From contig NZ_SNXZ01000006.1 in NCBI RefSeq assembly GCF_004362825.1, forward strand, positions 434,001 through 498,000: a DNA stretch of 64,000 bases, given 5' to 3'. Within the stretch, counting starts at the first letter, position 1; the number at the start of each line of letters is the position of its first letter. This stretch comes from Labedaea rhizosphaerae. GTDB taxonomy: Bacteria > Actinomycetota > Actinomycetes > Mycobacteriales > Pseudonocardiaceae. Shown here piece after piece: positions 41,107 to 49,659 of this stretch. A program made the position numbers and the translations under genes. The notes under the pieces were generated by a model. It was not told the DNA's origin and made no database searches. It saw only the letters and a list, made by a program, of their open reading frames with translations.

Positions 41107-42198
41107 ATGACCGCCTCGATCGACCCGTTTCGCAGCCCTGTCACCGATTCACAACTCGATGACCTGCGAGAACGGCTCGCACGCACCCGGTGGCCCGACG
41201 AATTGCCCGGGGTCGGCTGGTCGTACGGCGTGCCGGGGGACTACCTGCGTGACCTGGTCGAGCACTGGCGCACGAGGTACGACTGGCGTGTGGCGGAGGC
41301 CTCCCTGGACGAGCTGGGACAGTTCGTCACCGAGCTCGACGGGCAGCGGGTGCACTTCCTGCACGTCCGCTCGCCCCGCGCCGGCGCGTTGCCGCTGCTC
41401 ATCACCCACGGCTGGCCCGGCTCGGTGTTCGAGTTCCGGCGGTTGGTGCCGCTGCTCACCGACCGGTTCCACCTGGTCATCCCGTCGATCCCGGGGTTCG
41501 GCTTCTCCGGCCCCACAACCGAGACCGGCTGGAACACCGTGCGGGTCGGGCGGGCCTGGGCGCGGCTCATGCACGGTTTGGGGTATTCGCGGTACGGCGT
41601 GCAGGGCGGCGACTTCGGATCGTTGATCGCCCGGCAGACGGCGGTCGCCGATCCGGACGGCGTGGTCGGCGTGCACCGCAACTTCCTGGTCACGTTCCCG
41701 CCGTCGGAGTCCGCGCCGCTCGATCTGGATGATGAGGACCGGCGCCGGCTGGCCCTGCTGGGCGACACCTCGCGGGCCGGCTACCGCGCGATCCAGGCGA
41801 CGCGACCGCAGACGCTGGCGTACGCGCTGGTGGATTCGCCGGTGGGGCAGCTGGCGTGGAACGTGGAGTGGTTCGAGGCGTACGGCGCGCGGGTCGGGGT
41901 GCTCGACCGTGCCGCCGTGCTCGATCACGTGACCCTGTACTGGTTGACGGGCACGGCCGGGTCGTCGGCGCGGCTGTACAAGGAAAGCGCGGCCGACTGG
42001 GGTCCGTTGGCGCCCTTGACCGTGCCGACCGCCGTGGCCGTCTTCCCGCGCGACGCGCAGCCGGTGCGGAAGATCGCCGAGTTGTCCGACCGGATCGTCC
42101 GGTGGACGGAGTTCGACCGTGGCGGGCACTTCGCCGCGATGGAGGTGCCGGAGTTGCTGGCCGCGGACATCTCGGCGTTCTTCGAGGAGCTCGCGTGA
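41107..42198 (+). CDS. Epoxide hydrolase (EHN domain alpha/beta hydrolase)
   Basis: A 363-residue protein with the N-terminal EHN domain (RERLARTRWPDELPGVGW) and an alpha/beta hydrolase core. The oxyanion-type HGWPGS motif lies near 110, and the nucleophile elbow GGDFGS near 180. The catalytic Asp is in GGDFG, and a C-terminal His in GGHFAAMEVPEL completes the triad. The ATG at 41107 is preferred to an upstream TTG at 41077, because the conserved region begins soon after it. The stop overlaps the Nudix start. It detoxifies epoxides or acts in general metabolism. Confidence 0.88.
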   Translation: MTASIDPFRSPVTDSQLDDLRERLARTRWPDELPGVGWSYGVPGDYLRDLVEHWRTRYDWRVAEASLDELGQFVTELDGQRVHFLHVRSPRAGALPLLITHGWPGSVFEFRRLVPLLTDRFHLVIPSIPGFGFSGPTTETGWNTVRVGRAWARLMHGLGYSRYGVQGGDFGSLIARQTAVADPDGVVGVHRNFLVTFPPSESAPLDLDDEDRRRLALLGDTSRAGYRAIQATRPQTLAYALVDSPVGQLAWNVEWFEAYGARVGVLDRAAVLDHVTLYWLTGTAGSSARLYKESAADWGPLAPLTVPTAVAVFPRDAQPVRKIAELSDRIVRWTEFDRGGHFAAMEVPELLAADISAFFEELA

Positions 42199-42743
42199 CC
42201 GACCCACGGCTGGCCGCGCTGCTCGCCTCCTGCGTTCCCGCCGGGACGACCTCGGTGTCGTGGCTCGACGGCGCGATGCCCTTGTCCGTGGCGGCGTACA
42301 CGTCCCCCGCCGCGCTGCCCGACGACCTGATCACGTCGATCCGCTGTGTGACCTCGGTGGGTGACCGGGTTCTGTTGTGCACCAACGCCGGCGGCTCACA
42401 CCCGTGGCCGGGCGGGCGGCGTGAGGCGGGGGAGACGCACGCGCAGACAGCGGTGCGGGAGGTGCACGAGGAGACCGGGTGGCGCGTCGACCCGGCGAGC
42501 CTGCGACCGTTGGGGTGGCTGCACTTGCGCCACCAGGCGCCGCGCCGGGCCGACGAAGCCTCTCCCTACCCCGACTTCTTGCAGGTCGTCTACCACGGCG
42601 TGGCCACCAGCCGCGACGTCGCCGAGGACGCGCCCTGGGAGGACGTCGACAACTACGAACTGGAGTGCCGCCCCGTTTCGCTCGACGAGGCACGAGCCCG
42701 CTCCCGGCAACTGCTGGCCTACCTGTTCCTGGACCTGCTCTGA
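42195..42743 (+). CDS. Nudix hydrolase
   Basis: A 182-residue Nudix protein. The Nudix box is clear: GGRREAGETHAQTAVREV followed by HEETGW, matching GX5EX7REUXEEXGU. It starts at a GTG that overlaps the epoxide hydrolase stop as GTGA. It hydrolyses a nucleoside diphosphate-linked substrate; the exact one is unknown. The pair is commonly seen in actinomycete genomes and has no link to the cluster on the left. Confidence 0.87.
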   Translation: MTDPRLAALLASCVPAGTTSVSWLDGAMPLSVAAYTSPAALPDDLITSIRCVTSVGDRVLLCTNAGGSHPWPGGRREAGETHAQTAVREVHEETGWRVDPASLRPLGWLHLRHQAPRRADEASPYPDFLQVVYHGVATSRDVAEDAPWEDVDNYELECRPVSLDEARARSRQLLAYLFLDLL

Positions 42744-42842
42744 CCGGGTCATGACGGCGCCACCCGTCCCGCGTGCACGTACAGCGGGGCGGGTGGCGAG
42801 GAAGGCCGGATGGTTCGGCCGGTGGTCGAAGCCATCAGGTCG

Positions 42843-43121
42843 TCAGTGCAATATGCGCCGGCGACGGCCGTATGCGAGCGCGGCGATCGACACCCCGATC
42901 GCGGCCAGCACGATCTGCGTGATCAGCTCGAGCCAGTCGAAGCCGTTGGTGTCGGCGTAGCCGCCACCGCGCGCTATCGCGGTACCCACGAGCGCGGCCA
43001 CGATACCGATCACGATCGTGAGCCAGATCGGGATCTTCTGCTTGCCCGGCGCGACCAGACGGCCGAGCACGCCGATGACCAAACCAACGAGTATGGCACT
43101 GATTATTCCGGTGACGGTCAT
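42843..43121 (-). CDS. GlsB/YeaQ/YmgE-family small membrane protein
   Basis: A 92-residue protein with three hydrophobic segments and the family glycine pattern (GIISAILVGLVIGVLGRLV). The ATG at 43121 has a strong GGAGG site; the frame is open upstream, but without homology. Family members are stress-associated inner-membrane proteins. It lies 59 bases beyond GvpK on the same strand, after a short hairpin, so it may have partial read-through from the gas-vesicle operon. Confidence 0.86.
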   Translation of the reverse strand: MTVTGIISAILVGLVIGVLGRLVAPGKQKIPIWLTIVIGIVAALVGTAIARGGGYADTNGFDWLELITQIVLAAIGVSIAALAYGRRRRILH

Positions 43122-43153
43122 TTCCGCCTCCTTGTTCAAAGGGTGTTCTTTAG

Positions 43154-43177
43154 TTACCCGGAAATCTCGCCGGGTAA
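43154..43177 (-). terminator. Hairpin after GvpK, possible weak terminator
   Basis: Perfect 8-bp arms TTACCCGG (43154-43161) and CCGGGTAA (43170-43177) surround an 8-base loop, 3 bases beyond the GvpK stop. No strong T-run follows on the minus strand, so it may end the operon only partly, leaving the downstream membrane-protein gene expressed. Confidence 0.45.
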
Positions 43178-43180
43178 ACG

Positions 43181-43465
43181 TCATTCGTCCGGCAGCAAAC
43201 GACCGAGCGGGCCCAGATCGAGGTTCAGGTCCTTCTGTTCGATCCCGAAGTACTCGCACATTTCGGTCATGCGTTTCTCCAGGCCCATCAGGGTGAGCCC
43301 GATTTCCTCGATCTGCTCGTCGGGCAGGTCGCCGCGGTCCACGCGCCGTAGCGCTTGGCGTTCCATGAGTTGCCGCAACAGTTCCACGACGGTGAGCACG
43401 AGGCTCACCAGACTGCGTTCGGCGGTCTCGGGGTCGGCGTCGATGCGGGGTCGCTGTTCGGCCAT
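43181..43465 (-). CDS. gvpK: Gas vesicle protein GvpK
   Basis: A 94-residue protein matching GvpK: an acidic N terminus, a VELLRQLMERQALRR helix and GLTLMGLEKRMTEM. It is the last gas-vesicle gene on the transcript, separated by 4 bp from the GvpA-like gene. GvpK is an accessory assembly protein found in all complete clusters. Its presence shows that the cluster is complete on this side. Confidence 0.9.
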   Translation of the reverse strand: MAEQRPRIDADPETAERSLVSLVLTVVELLRQLMERQALRRVDRGDLPDEQIEEIGLTLMGLEKRMTEMCEYFGIEQKDLNLDLGPLGRLLPDE

Positions 43466-43469
43466 GGCG

Positions 43470-43661
43470 TCAGGGCAATGCCGTGACGGACGCCAGCAAC
43501 GCGCGCAGTGACACCCGCACGAGGTCGACGTCGGCGATGGACAATGTCAGATCACCGGTCACCACCACGCCGCCGGCGAGCACGCGGTCGAGCAAATCAA
43601 TGAGCGCGACCGGTCGTTCCGCGACGGCGCCGGTGGCCGGTTCGGTCAGTGGTGCGGTCAT
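43470..43661 (-). CDS. gvpS: Small GvpA-related protein (GvpS/M-like)
   Basis: A 63-residue protein with the core GvpA-type helix-strand pattern (ALIDLLDRVLAGGVVVTGDLTLSIADVDLVRVSLRAL in outline). The ATG at 43661 has a GGAGG site and overlaps the GvpL stop as ATGA. By size and place (between GvpL and GvpK) it corresponds to GvpS of other actinomycetes, a minor GvpA paralogue used in assembly. The symbol is assigned by position. Confidence 0.78.
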   Translation of the reverse strand: MTAPLTEPATGAVAERPVALIDLLDRVLAGGVVVTGDLTLSIADVDLVRVSLRALLASVTALP

Positions 43662-44416
43662 GTTTCCTCCACGGACGAAAAAGAATACGGCGACCACGGT
43701 CCGGTCAACTCCAGCCGGATCGCGTCGTTGTCGTCGTCGCACGCGGCGACGGCGTCGGCGAACCGCTGCGTGTCGCCGTCGTCCACCAGGTACGCCGCGT
43801 TGAGCACCATCTGTGCGTCGTCACCGGCGAGGGCCTGGCTCTGCGGCGGGTGGGTGCGCGCGTCGGTGGCCAGTTCGCTGAGGGCCGCGTGCACCGCGTT
43901 CGCCTGACCCACGGCGCGTCGCATGCCGTCCTCCCGATTGGCCAGGGCGGCCTTGCGACGCATGAGATAGGCCTTCCCCGACGACTGCTCCCCGGGGTCG
44001 GGCTCGGCCTTCGCCACGAGGAAGACCTTGACGCCCCACTCGGTTCGGCCGGTGACGTGCTCCAGTGCCCGGGTGAACTCCGCCGCACGCTCCCGCAGAA
44101 CCAGCCGCACGCCGTCGTCATCGGTGTAGACGGTCGCGAGCCGGATGGGAACGACCGGCCCGGCCGCGGACAGCGCGGCGATCACACCGTCGTGCGCCCG
44201 GGCGACTTCGGCCAACCAGTCGAAGTCCTCGAAGTTGCGGTGCAGCGCTTCCTCGCCGAACTTGCTGAGCGGCACGTCGCCGACGACCGCGGTCAGCTCA
44301 CCGTCCGCAACGGAGCGCGGCGGCACCCCGGCCACGCCAGTGAGGTCGCCCAGGGCGACCTTCTCGACGCCGGCGGTGACCGCGTAGAGCCAGACACCCG
44401 TGTCCGCAGCCATCAT
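43658..44416 (-). CDS. gvpL: Gas vesicle protein GvpL/GvpF family (copy 2)
   Basis: A 252-residue GvpL/F protein: an N-terminal WLYAVTAGV strand, a PVVPIRLATVYTDDDGV segment and a GVKVFLVAK strand, as in the family. These proteins sit at the vesicle surface or help assembly. There are two ATG codons at the start (44416 and 44413), and both overlap the GvpJ stop. A second member is at 45430-46203. Confidence 0.88.
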   Translation of the reverse strand: MMAADTGVWLYAVTAGVEKVALGDLTGVAGVPPRSVADGELTAVVGDVPLSKFGEEALHRNFEDFDWLAEVARAHDGVIAALSAAGPVVPIRLATVYTDDDGVRLVLRERAAEFTRALEHVTGRTEWGVKVFLVAKAEPDPGEQSSGKAYLMRRKAALANREDGMRRAVGQANAVHAALSELATDARTHPPQSQALAGDDAQMVLNAAYLVDDGDTQRFADAVAACDDDNDAIRLELTGPWSPYSFSSVEET

Positions 44417-44826
44417 CTGCCGTCCTCAGTGGCCGGTTCGGCCTCCTCCGCCGCTTCGGAGTCGCCGGACGCCTCGGCGGGTTCGAGCGAGTCACGGTCG
44501 CCGGCCGCCGCTTCGAGCTCGGCGACCCGCTTCTGCAGCTGCCGGTTCTCCCGTTGCAGGCGGTCGCTGTCGCCGCTGAGCCAGGGATCGGTCTCCCACC
44601 AGTTGATCCCGACCTCGCGGGCGGTCTCCAGCGAGGCCACCACCAGCCGCAGCTTGATCGTCAGCAGCTCGATGTCCAGCAGGTTGACCCGGATGTCTCC
44701 CGCGATGACCAAACCCTTGTCCAGCACGCGTTCGAGGATGTCCCCGAGGTTCGCGGGCTGGCGGTCACCCGCCGCACCCAGGCCGGTCTGCCCGTTCGTC
44801 GCGGAGACCGACGATCCGCTCGTCAC
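44413..44826 (-). CDS. gvpJ: Gas vesicle protein GvpJ
   Basis: A 137-residue GvpA-fold protein. The shared core (LGDILERVLDKGLVIAGDI, then LDIELLTIKLRLVVASLETA) is followed by a coiled, acidic tail with EXRQLQKRVAELEAA-like heptads. The tail and the GvpJ position fit an accessory nucleation protein rather than the main ribbed-shell protein. It starts at a GTG immediately after the GvpO stop. Confidence 0.86.
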   Translation of the reverse strand: MTSGSSVSATNGQTGLGAAGDRQPANLGDILERVLDKGLVIAGDIRVNLLDIELLTIKLRLVVASLETAREVGINWWETDPWLSGDSDRLQRENRQLQKRVAELEAAAGDRDSLEPAEASGDSEAAEEAEPATEDGR

Positions 44827-45177
44827 TCAGCTCACCCCGTTCCCGTTGCCCGACCGACCGCGCCCGTACTGCTTGGTCCGCCGGTACGCCATGAGCTCGC
44901 CCTCGGGGTCCAGCTCGACCGCGTAGAGCGCGAGCTGGTCCGCCGACGAAGGGATCCGCTGCTCCTCGAGCACCTCGACCTCGACCAGCCAGCCGTCCTC
45001 GGTCGGCTCCACCGAGGTGATGCCCATCGGCTTGCTGCTGACCAGTTCCTTGATGTGCGCGAGCGCTTCGGATGCAGCCGTGGCCGCCGTCAGTGACTTG
45101 TCCTTGCGGCTCTTGCCGGAGGACTTGCTGCCGGACTCGGCGCGGCCGTCGCCGTCTTGTGTCTTCGCCGTGGCCAT
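44827..45177 (-). CDS. gvpO: Gas vesicle protein GvpO
   Basis: A 116-residue GvpO: a Lys/Ser-rich low-complexity N terminus, then the conserved GWLVEVEVLEEQRIPSSAD and YAVELDPEGELMAYRR segments. In actinomycetes GvpO is required for vesicle formation. The start is the ATG at 45177, 3 bp from the GvpG stop. Confidence 0.9.
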   Translation of the reverse strand: MATAKTQDGDGRAESGSKSSGKSRKDKSLTAATAASEALAHIKELVSSKPMGITSVEPTEDGWLVEVEVLEEQRIPSSADQLALYAVELDPEGELMAYRRTKQYGRGRSGNGNGVS

Positions 45178-45180
45178 TGG

Positions 45181-45426
45181 TCAGTCACCTCGTCCCTTCG
45201 TCGGCGAGCGGGTCACCCGGTTGAGCGCCCGCTGCTGCACCTCCGCCTCTTCCTCGGGCGTGATCTCGCCGGCTTCACGTGCCGCCTGCGCCGCCTCCAG
45301 CTCACGCCGAACCGCCGCGGGGTTGCGTTGCTCCTCCTCGACCCGTTGGCGGATGAGCTCGCCGAGGGCGAGCACACCGCGGATCGGCGCGAGCGGGAGG
45401 CCGAGGATGCCGGAGACCAGGCCCAT
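45181..45426 (-). CDS. gvpG: Gas vesicle protein GvpG
   Basis: An 81-residue GvpG: a hydrophobic GLVSGILGLPLAPIRGV N terminus and a charged amphipathic helix with EEQRNPAAVRREL. It is an accessory protein that probably bridges GvpF/L and the shell. It lies 3 bp from GvpF and 3 bp from GvpO, fully within the operon. Confidence 0.9.
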   Translation of the reverse strand: MGLVSGILGLPLAPIRGVLALGELIRQRVEEEQRNPAAVRRELEAAQAAREAGEITPEEEAEVQQRALNRVTRSPTKGRGD

Positions 45427-45429
45427 GGG

Positions 45430-46203
45430 TCAGGCCCCAGCCTGTTCGGTGACGACGAAGTCGTACGCCGCGAGCGGGCCCAGCAGCCGGATCTCGACCC
45501 GGCCTTCCCACTCCGCGGCGAGTTCGTCCACAACGGACTCCAACTCGTCCTGCCGCTCGGTCTCGGCCAGGCACGCGAGGTGCACCGCCTGCTGCTCCTC
45601 GGTCACGTCCCGCGGGCTGAGCTGCACGTCGAGCGAGGCCAGCGCCTCGGCCATCCGGCGCGAGTCGGCCTCGCGCTTCGCGGCGATCGCCTGGCCGATC
45701 TTCTCGCCCAGCGCGATCCGCTCGTTGCGGGTGGCGTCCTCGGACTTGCCCTTGATGGACTCGCGCAGCTCGGCGAGGGCCGGGTTCTCCTCCAGGATCT
45801 CGTTGAGGATCGCCTTTTCCACGTACCGGCCCTTGACGATGTACTCGGCCTTGCCCTCGAGCTGCTGCAACGCCTCGAGGAAACCCTCGCGGTTCGCCTC
45901 CAGCAGCTCCTCGGACACGGCGTCCACATTGGACACGACGGCGCCGAACCGCAGCGGCAGCACGGGAACCTCCGAGGCCGCGCCGTCGAGCAGACGCGCG
46001 TGCGTGGCGAGGTCCTCCGGCGTGCCCAACGGCCGGTCGGGGTCGATCTCGCTGACCAACGCGGCGATGTCGCCGCTGCGCACGGTGGTCACCTTCGCGG
46101 GCGGGTCGCCGACGCCACGAGCCTCGGAGTCGATCTCCACGTCCGCCGGGACGATCCCGTAGACGTAGACAACGGTCTCGGTCTTCTCCGCCACGTCAGC
46201 CAC
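45430..46203 (-). CDS. gvpF: Gas vesicle protein GvpF (GvpL/F family, copy 1)
   Basis: A 257-residue GvpF/L protein: the N-terminal VVYVYGIVP strand, the [14 protein letters not shown] core and the C-terminal [12 protein letters not shown] signature. The GTG at 46203 is preferred because the longer frame from 46263 only adds an Arg/Ala-rich stretch that overlaps GvpA. It overlaps the GvpA end by 8 bp. GvpF binds GvpA during nucleation. Confidence 0.88.
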   Translation of the reverse strand: MADVAEKTETVVYVYGIVPADVEIDSEARGVGDPPAKVTTVRSGDIAALVSEIDPDRPLGTPEDLATHARLLDGAASEVPVLPLRFGAVVSNVDAVSEELLEANREGFLEALQQLEGKAEYIVKGRYVEKAILNEILEENPALAELRESIKGKSEDATRNERIALGEKIGQAIAAKREADSRRMAEALASLDVQLSPRDVTEEQQAVHLACLAETERQDELESVVDELAAEWEGRVEIRLLGPLAAYDFVVTEQAGA

Positions 46204-46618
46204 GGCCCCTCCTGCTCCTGCTCCGGCTGCTGCTCGCCTTCTCTTCCTCTTCTTCCTCGTCATCGCCGCCGAACGCGTCGCGCAGCTTCTCTCCCGCCGC
46301 CTCGAGCGCGCCCTTGGTCTTCGACTTGGCGCCGCCCTCGTTCATGTCGTCGAGCAACTCGGGCAGGCCCTGCTTCTCGTCGGAGTCGGCGATGTCGAGC
46401 CGGTTCACCGCCTCGGCGAACCGCAGGTAGGTGTCCACACTGGCCACGACCACACGCGCGTCGATGGTCAGCAGTTCGATGCCGACAAGGGAGACGCGGA
46501 CGTACGCGTCGATCACCAAGCCCTTGTCCAGGATCGTGTCGATGACATCGGCGAGGCTGCTCGAACTCGGGCGGTCGAGCTGGCCGCCGCCGCCTGCGGG
46601 CTGCACAGCTGTCGTCAT
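46196..46618 (-). CDS. gvpA: Gas vesicle structural protein GvpA
   Basis: A 140-residue GvpA. The conserved ribbed-shell core is [20 protein letters not shown], followed by [19 protein letters not shown]. The C-terminal 50 residues are an acidic, Ser/Arg-rich tail longer than in cyanobacterial GvpA. It overlaps the upstream SRPBCC gene by 4 bp. It is the probable main shell subunit. Confidence 0.9.
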   Translation of the reverse strand: MTTAVQPAGGGGQLDRPSSSSLADVIDTILDKGLVIDAYVRVSLVGIELLTIDARVVVASVDTYLRFAEAVNRLDIADSDEKQGLPELLDDMNEGGAKSKTKGALEAAGEKLRDAFGGDDEEEEEEKASSSRSRSRRGRG

Positions 46619-47739
46619 CGGGCGCTCCTTCGCTTTCCGCCCGCACGCGTGCGCTTGCGAGGTGCGGGCTGCTCGTCGTCACCGGTCTCGTCGGTGGCTT
46701 CCTCGGTAGCCTCGTCTTCTTCGTCGGTCTCCTCGGGCTCGTCGGACTCGTCCAAGTCCTCGGCGTCGTCCGCGTCGTCAGCGTCCTCGGTGTCGTCCGT
46801 GGTGTCGTCGGCCTGGTCGGTGCCCTCGTCGGACTCGTCCCTGGGCTCGTCCGACTCGTCGGATTCGGCCTCGTCGACGACCTCGCCGTCGTGGATCTCG
46901 CCCCGCCAGCCCTTGACGTCGTCGGGGTGCAGCAAGGCCTCGGTCATCACGTGCCGCCGGAAGTGCTTGAGCTCCAGGCGGGCCCGCCGGCCCTGTGCGC
47001 GCCAGATGTTGCCGGTGCGCTCGAACAGGCCTTGCGGGTGGTACGCGAGCACGAGCACCACGGTCGTGAGGTCCGGACCGACCTCGTGGAAGGTGACGGC
47101 GCCGTCGACGTGCCCCTTCTTGCCCTTGGAGCGCCACACGATGCGCTCGTTCGGCACCTGCTCCAGGATCGTGGCCTCCCACTCGCGGTGGGACCAGAAC
47201 ACCTGGGCCTTCCAGCCGAGCTTCTCGTCGCTGATCTGCTCGACGTTCTCGACCTTCTTCATGAACTTCGGGAAGTCGGTGAACCGGGTCCACTGGTCGT
47301 ACACCAGGTCGATGGGGGCACCGATGTCGATGTCCTCGACGATGTTGGTGATCTTGACCTTGTTGCCCTTGCCGCCTTTGCCGCCCTTGCCGCCGCCGAA
47401 GACACTCTTGACCTTGTCCTTGACCTTGTCGGCGATGCCGGAAAGCCCGCCGCGCAGGGCACCGGCCGCGGCCTTGCCCTTGACGCCGGACTTCCCGCCG
47501 GTGACCGCCTCGACCAGACCGCCACCACCGCCGCCGCTGTCGGCGTAGTCGGTGAGCTTGCCGGACACCGACGACACCCGTTTGGTGAGCGAACCGGCGG
47601 CGCGACTGGCCACGGCCTGACCGAGCCCGCGCAATGCGTCGCCCAGCTCGCCCGAGCCGCCGCCACCGGTCGCCTTCGACGCGGTCTTGCCGACGGTGCC
47701 GGTGGCCTTGTCAGCGACGTTCTTGAGCTTGGTGGCCAT
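46615..47739 (-). CDS. SRPBCC (cyclase/dehydrase-like) protein of the gas-vesicle operon
   Basis: A 374-residue protein with a low-complexity Gly/Lys-rich N terminus, a central SRPBCC domain ([20 protein letters not shown] and the [11 protein letters not shown] segment) and a very acidic Asp/Glu/Thr tail of about 90 residues. Actinomycete gas-vesicle operons often carry such a cyclase-like gene (GvpZ-type). It overlaps GvpA by 4 bp. Its role in vesicle formation is not established. Confidence 0.82.
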   Translation of the reverse strand: MATKLKNVADKATGTVGKTASKATGGGGSGELGDALRGLGQAVASRAAGSLTKRVSSVSGKLTDYADSGGGGGGLVEAVTGGKSGVKGKAAAGALRGGLSGIADKVKDKVKSVFGGGKGGKGGKGNKVKITNIVEDIDIGAPIDLVYDQWTRFTDFPKFMKKVENVEQISDEKLGWKAQVFWSHREWEATILEQVPNERIVWRSKGKKGHVDGAVTFHEVGPDLTTVVLVLAYHPQGLFERTGNIWRAQGRRARLELKHFRRHVMTEALLHPDDVKGWRGEIHDGEVVDEAESDESDEPRDESDEGTDQADDTTDDTEDADDADDAEDLDESDEPEETDEEDEATEEATDETGDDEQPAPRKRTRAGGKRRSAR

Positions 47740-47745
47740 CGTCCG

Positions 47746-48333
47746 TCACCTCCCGCTGCCCCGGCGAACCGGCGAGCGGCTCGTCTTGGCCCGCGAGCGG
47801 CGCGGCCGCGCCGTGCCCTCGTCCGACTCGTCGTCGTCCGAGTCCTCGGCGCTGGCCCGGCGGCTGGTCGAACGCCGGCGCTTCGGACGTTCAGGCTCCT
47901 CGTCGGCCGGTTCTTCCGCTTCGTCCTCGGCGACGTCGTCGGCTTCCTCGGCGTCCTCGTCCGGCTCGTCCTCCTCGTCGAGCCGGTCGTCCTCGCGGTC
48001 GTCGGCCTCGGAGTCCTCTGTGGACCCCTTTTTCTTCTTGAAGCCGCCTTCTTGAATGCGCTCGCTCAGCAGGTCGATCCGCTGGCTCGCCGCGCTCACG
48101 GCGGCCGACTTGGCGGCCGACAGCAGTTCCTCGCGGGCCATCTCGGTCAGCTTGCTGAACTCCGGGACCGAGCCCAATTGCTTCAGCCCGCCGCGCACCA
48201 AGGCCCCCGGCGACGTGCCGGACCGGCCGGCCGCGCCGGCGGCGCCGAGCATCAACGCGAGCCGCATCTTCTTCGTACGCCCCAATAAGTAACCAATCCC
48301 CACCCCCACAGCGATCCGAGCTCCTGTCTTCAC
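47746..48333 (-). CDS. Gas-vesicle operon accessory protein with acidic tail
   Basis: A 195-residue protein that starts at a GTG with GGAGG upstream. An N-terminal glycine-rich hydrophobic stretch (ARIAVGVGIGYLLGRT) suggests a membrane or shell-associated anchor. The middle is helical, and the C-terminal half is a charged Asp/Glu then Arg/Ser-rich tail. It resembles small first genes of actinomycete gas-vesicle operons (GvpT/Y-type). It is separated from the SRPBCC gene by 6 bp. The function is unknown. Confidence 0.75.
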   Translation of the reverse strand: MKTGARIAVGVGIGYLLGRTKKMRLALMLGAAGAAGRSGTSPGALVRGGLKQLGSVPEFSKLTEMAREELLSAAKSAAVSAASQRIDLLSERIQEGGFKKKKGSTEDSEADDREDDRLDEEDEPDEDAEEADDVAEDEAEEPADEEPERPKRRRSTSRRASAEDSDDDESDEGTARPRRSRAKTSRSPVRRGSGR

Positions 48334-48410
48334 GGGCTGACCTCCTGCTTCGGTGACACGGTCATGTGAAGGCAGTACCCGCAACGGACGCGCGGCAACC
48401 GTCAAAGTCG

Positions 48411-48446
48411 AAAATAAAAGTGATCGGTCATTGCCGACCGATCACT
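48411..48446 (-). terminator. Leader hairpin with U-tract upstream of gas-vesicle operon
   Basis: Perfect 11-bp arms AGTGATCGGTC (48419-48429) and GACCGATCACT (48436-48446) surround a 6-base loop. On the minus strand the hairpin is followed by TTTATTTT, the form of an intrinsic terminator. No minus-strand gene ends here; the next gene downstream is the first of the gas-vesicle operon, 78 bases away. It may attenuate or gate that operon. Confidence 0.55.
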
Positions 48447-48690
48447 ACCTACCATTGAGTTCGGAAACTTTGTTCCTCACCACAAGAACATGACCGGTAA
48501 CGAGGAGTTTCGGGCGACGCCTATTTGGTGGGTGGCTTTGCGCCAAACGGTCGCAACCCGGTCACTCCGGGGTCCGGCGTCGACGCGGTCGGTAGGCGCA
48601 CTGACGCGCGTCGTCACTTGTGCGCCGGAGTAATCCGCGCCCGCATCCGGATCAACGGCCGGAGAGCAGTGCTCACCCACCGGCCGCGCC

Positions 48691-48705
48691 GTCTACGCCG
48701 TAGAC
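48691..48705. promoter_or_regulatory. TetR-type operator upstream of tetR
   Basis: The palindrome GTCTAC-GCC-GTAGAC lies 7 bp before the tetR start. The same half-sites recur at 51051-51087 next to the Lnt-like gene. The shared motif identifies it as a likely binding site of the adjacent TetR protein. Confidence 0.75.
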
Positions 48706-48712
48706 TTCACGG

Positions 48713-49315
48713 GTGACTAGTGGAACGGGCCAGCGGATCGCCGAAGTCGCACGGGAGATCCTCGAGCGTGACGGCGCCCAGGCGGTCAGCATGCGCCGGG
48801 TGGCCGACGCCGTGGGTATCACGCCCATGGCCATCTACCGGCACTACCCGAACCGCGAGGCCATGTTGGATGCGGTCGCCGATGCGGTTTCCGGTGAGCT
48901 GGCCGAGCAGTGGGGTCGCCGCGACGACGAGCCCGATCTCGAGCGGCGGATTTTGGGACTGCTCAACGACTTCCTCGACTTCGCGCTCGGCCGACCGCAC
49001 CTCTACGCGCTCGTCATGATCGAGCGGCGGGCGGGCACGCGGACCTTCCCGGCCGACTACGCGGCCGGGCGGTCGCCGTCCTTCGCGCCGATGTTGCGGG
49101 CCGTCGAAGACGGGATGGCCAAGGGGTTCTTGCGCGAGGGCGACCCGGCGGAGTTGGCGATGACGTTCGCCGCCACCGGTCTCGGCCTGGCGCAGCTCTA
49201 CCTCGGCGGCCGGATCGATCTGTCCGAAAAGGACTTCCGGCAACTGTGCCGGCGCAGCGTCTTCACCGTCCTGGACGGCGCCCGCGCTCACGGCCCGGAC
49301 AGCACCACCAGGTAG
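48713..49315 (+). CDS. TetR-family transcriptional regulator
   Basis: A 200-residue TetR repressor. The N-terminal HTH reads RIAEVAREILERDGAQAVSM and then GITPMAIYRHYPNREAM, a textbook match. The C-terminal ligand domain is unremarkable. The GTG start lies 7 bp from the palindrome GTCTACGCCGTAGAC, so self-repression is likely. The same motif at the Lnt-like gene start suggests that gene and its VOC partner are targets. The 3' end overlaps the convergent VOC gene by 28 bp. Confidence 0.88.
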   Translation: MTSGTGQRIAEVAREILERDGAQAVSMRRVADAVGITPMAIYRHYPNREAMLDAVADAVSGELAEQWGRRDDEPDLERRILGLLNDFLDFALGRPHLYALVMIERRAGTRTFPADYAAGRSPSFAPMLRAVEDGMAKGFLREGDPAELAMTFAATGLGLAQLYLGGRIDLSEKDFRQLCRRSVFTVLDGARAHGPDSTTR

Positions 49316-49659
49316 CCGTCCGGATCGCGCAGCCAGAGCTCGCGGTGCCCGGCGTTCGGGTTCACGTGCAGGTCCGTCTGGACCCGTGCCCCCGCCGCCC
49401 GGCTGCGTGCGACGGCCGCGTCCAGCGCGTCGGTGTGGAACCACACGGCCACGCCGTTGCCCAGCGGCACCCCCGGTTCGGCCAGCACGCCGTGGTGGTG
49501 GCCGGTCGCGCACTGGTGCAGCTGCAACACCGGGGAGCCGGCCACCAGCAACACCTCGTACTCGGCGCCGCCGTGCCCGCTGACGGCGCCCAGCACCTGC
49601 TGGTACCACCGGCTGGACGCCTCGACATCGGGCACGGCGAGCAACGGTTGCGCGATCAT
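49288..49659 (-). CDS. VOC-family protein (glyoxalase/bleomycin-resistance fold)
   Basis: A 123-residue VOC protein: PLLAVPDVEASSRWYQQVLG at the N terminus and ELWLRDPDGYLVVLSG at the C terminus. It starts at the ATG at 49659, overlapping the Lnt-like stop as ATGA, so the two are co-transcribed under the TetR operators. It may sequester or modify a toxic compound. The substrate is unknown. Confidence 0.84.
   Translation of the reverse strand: MIAQPLLAVPDVEASSRWYQQVLGAVSGHGGAEYEVLLVAGSPVLQLHQCATGHHHGVLAEPGVPLGNGVAVWFHTDALDAAVARSRAAGARVQTDLHVNPNAGHRELWLRDPDGYLVVLSGP

Larger units (their letters stand above)
48334..48712. promoter_or_regulatory. Divergent intergenic region between gas-vesicle operon and tetR
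   Basis: About 380 bases with no gene. It contains a hairpin with T-rich end near the gas-vesicle side and a TetR-type palindrome near the tetR side. The middle part is relatively rich in A+T, so the gas-vesicle promoter reading leftward likely lies at about 48450-48530. Promoter boxes could not be fixed with confidence. Confidence 0.6.
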
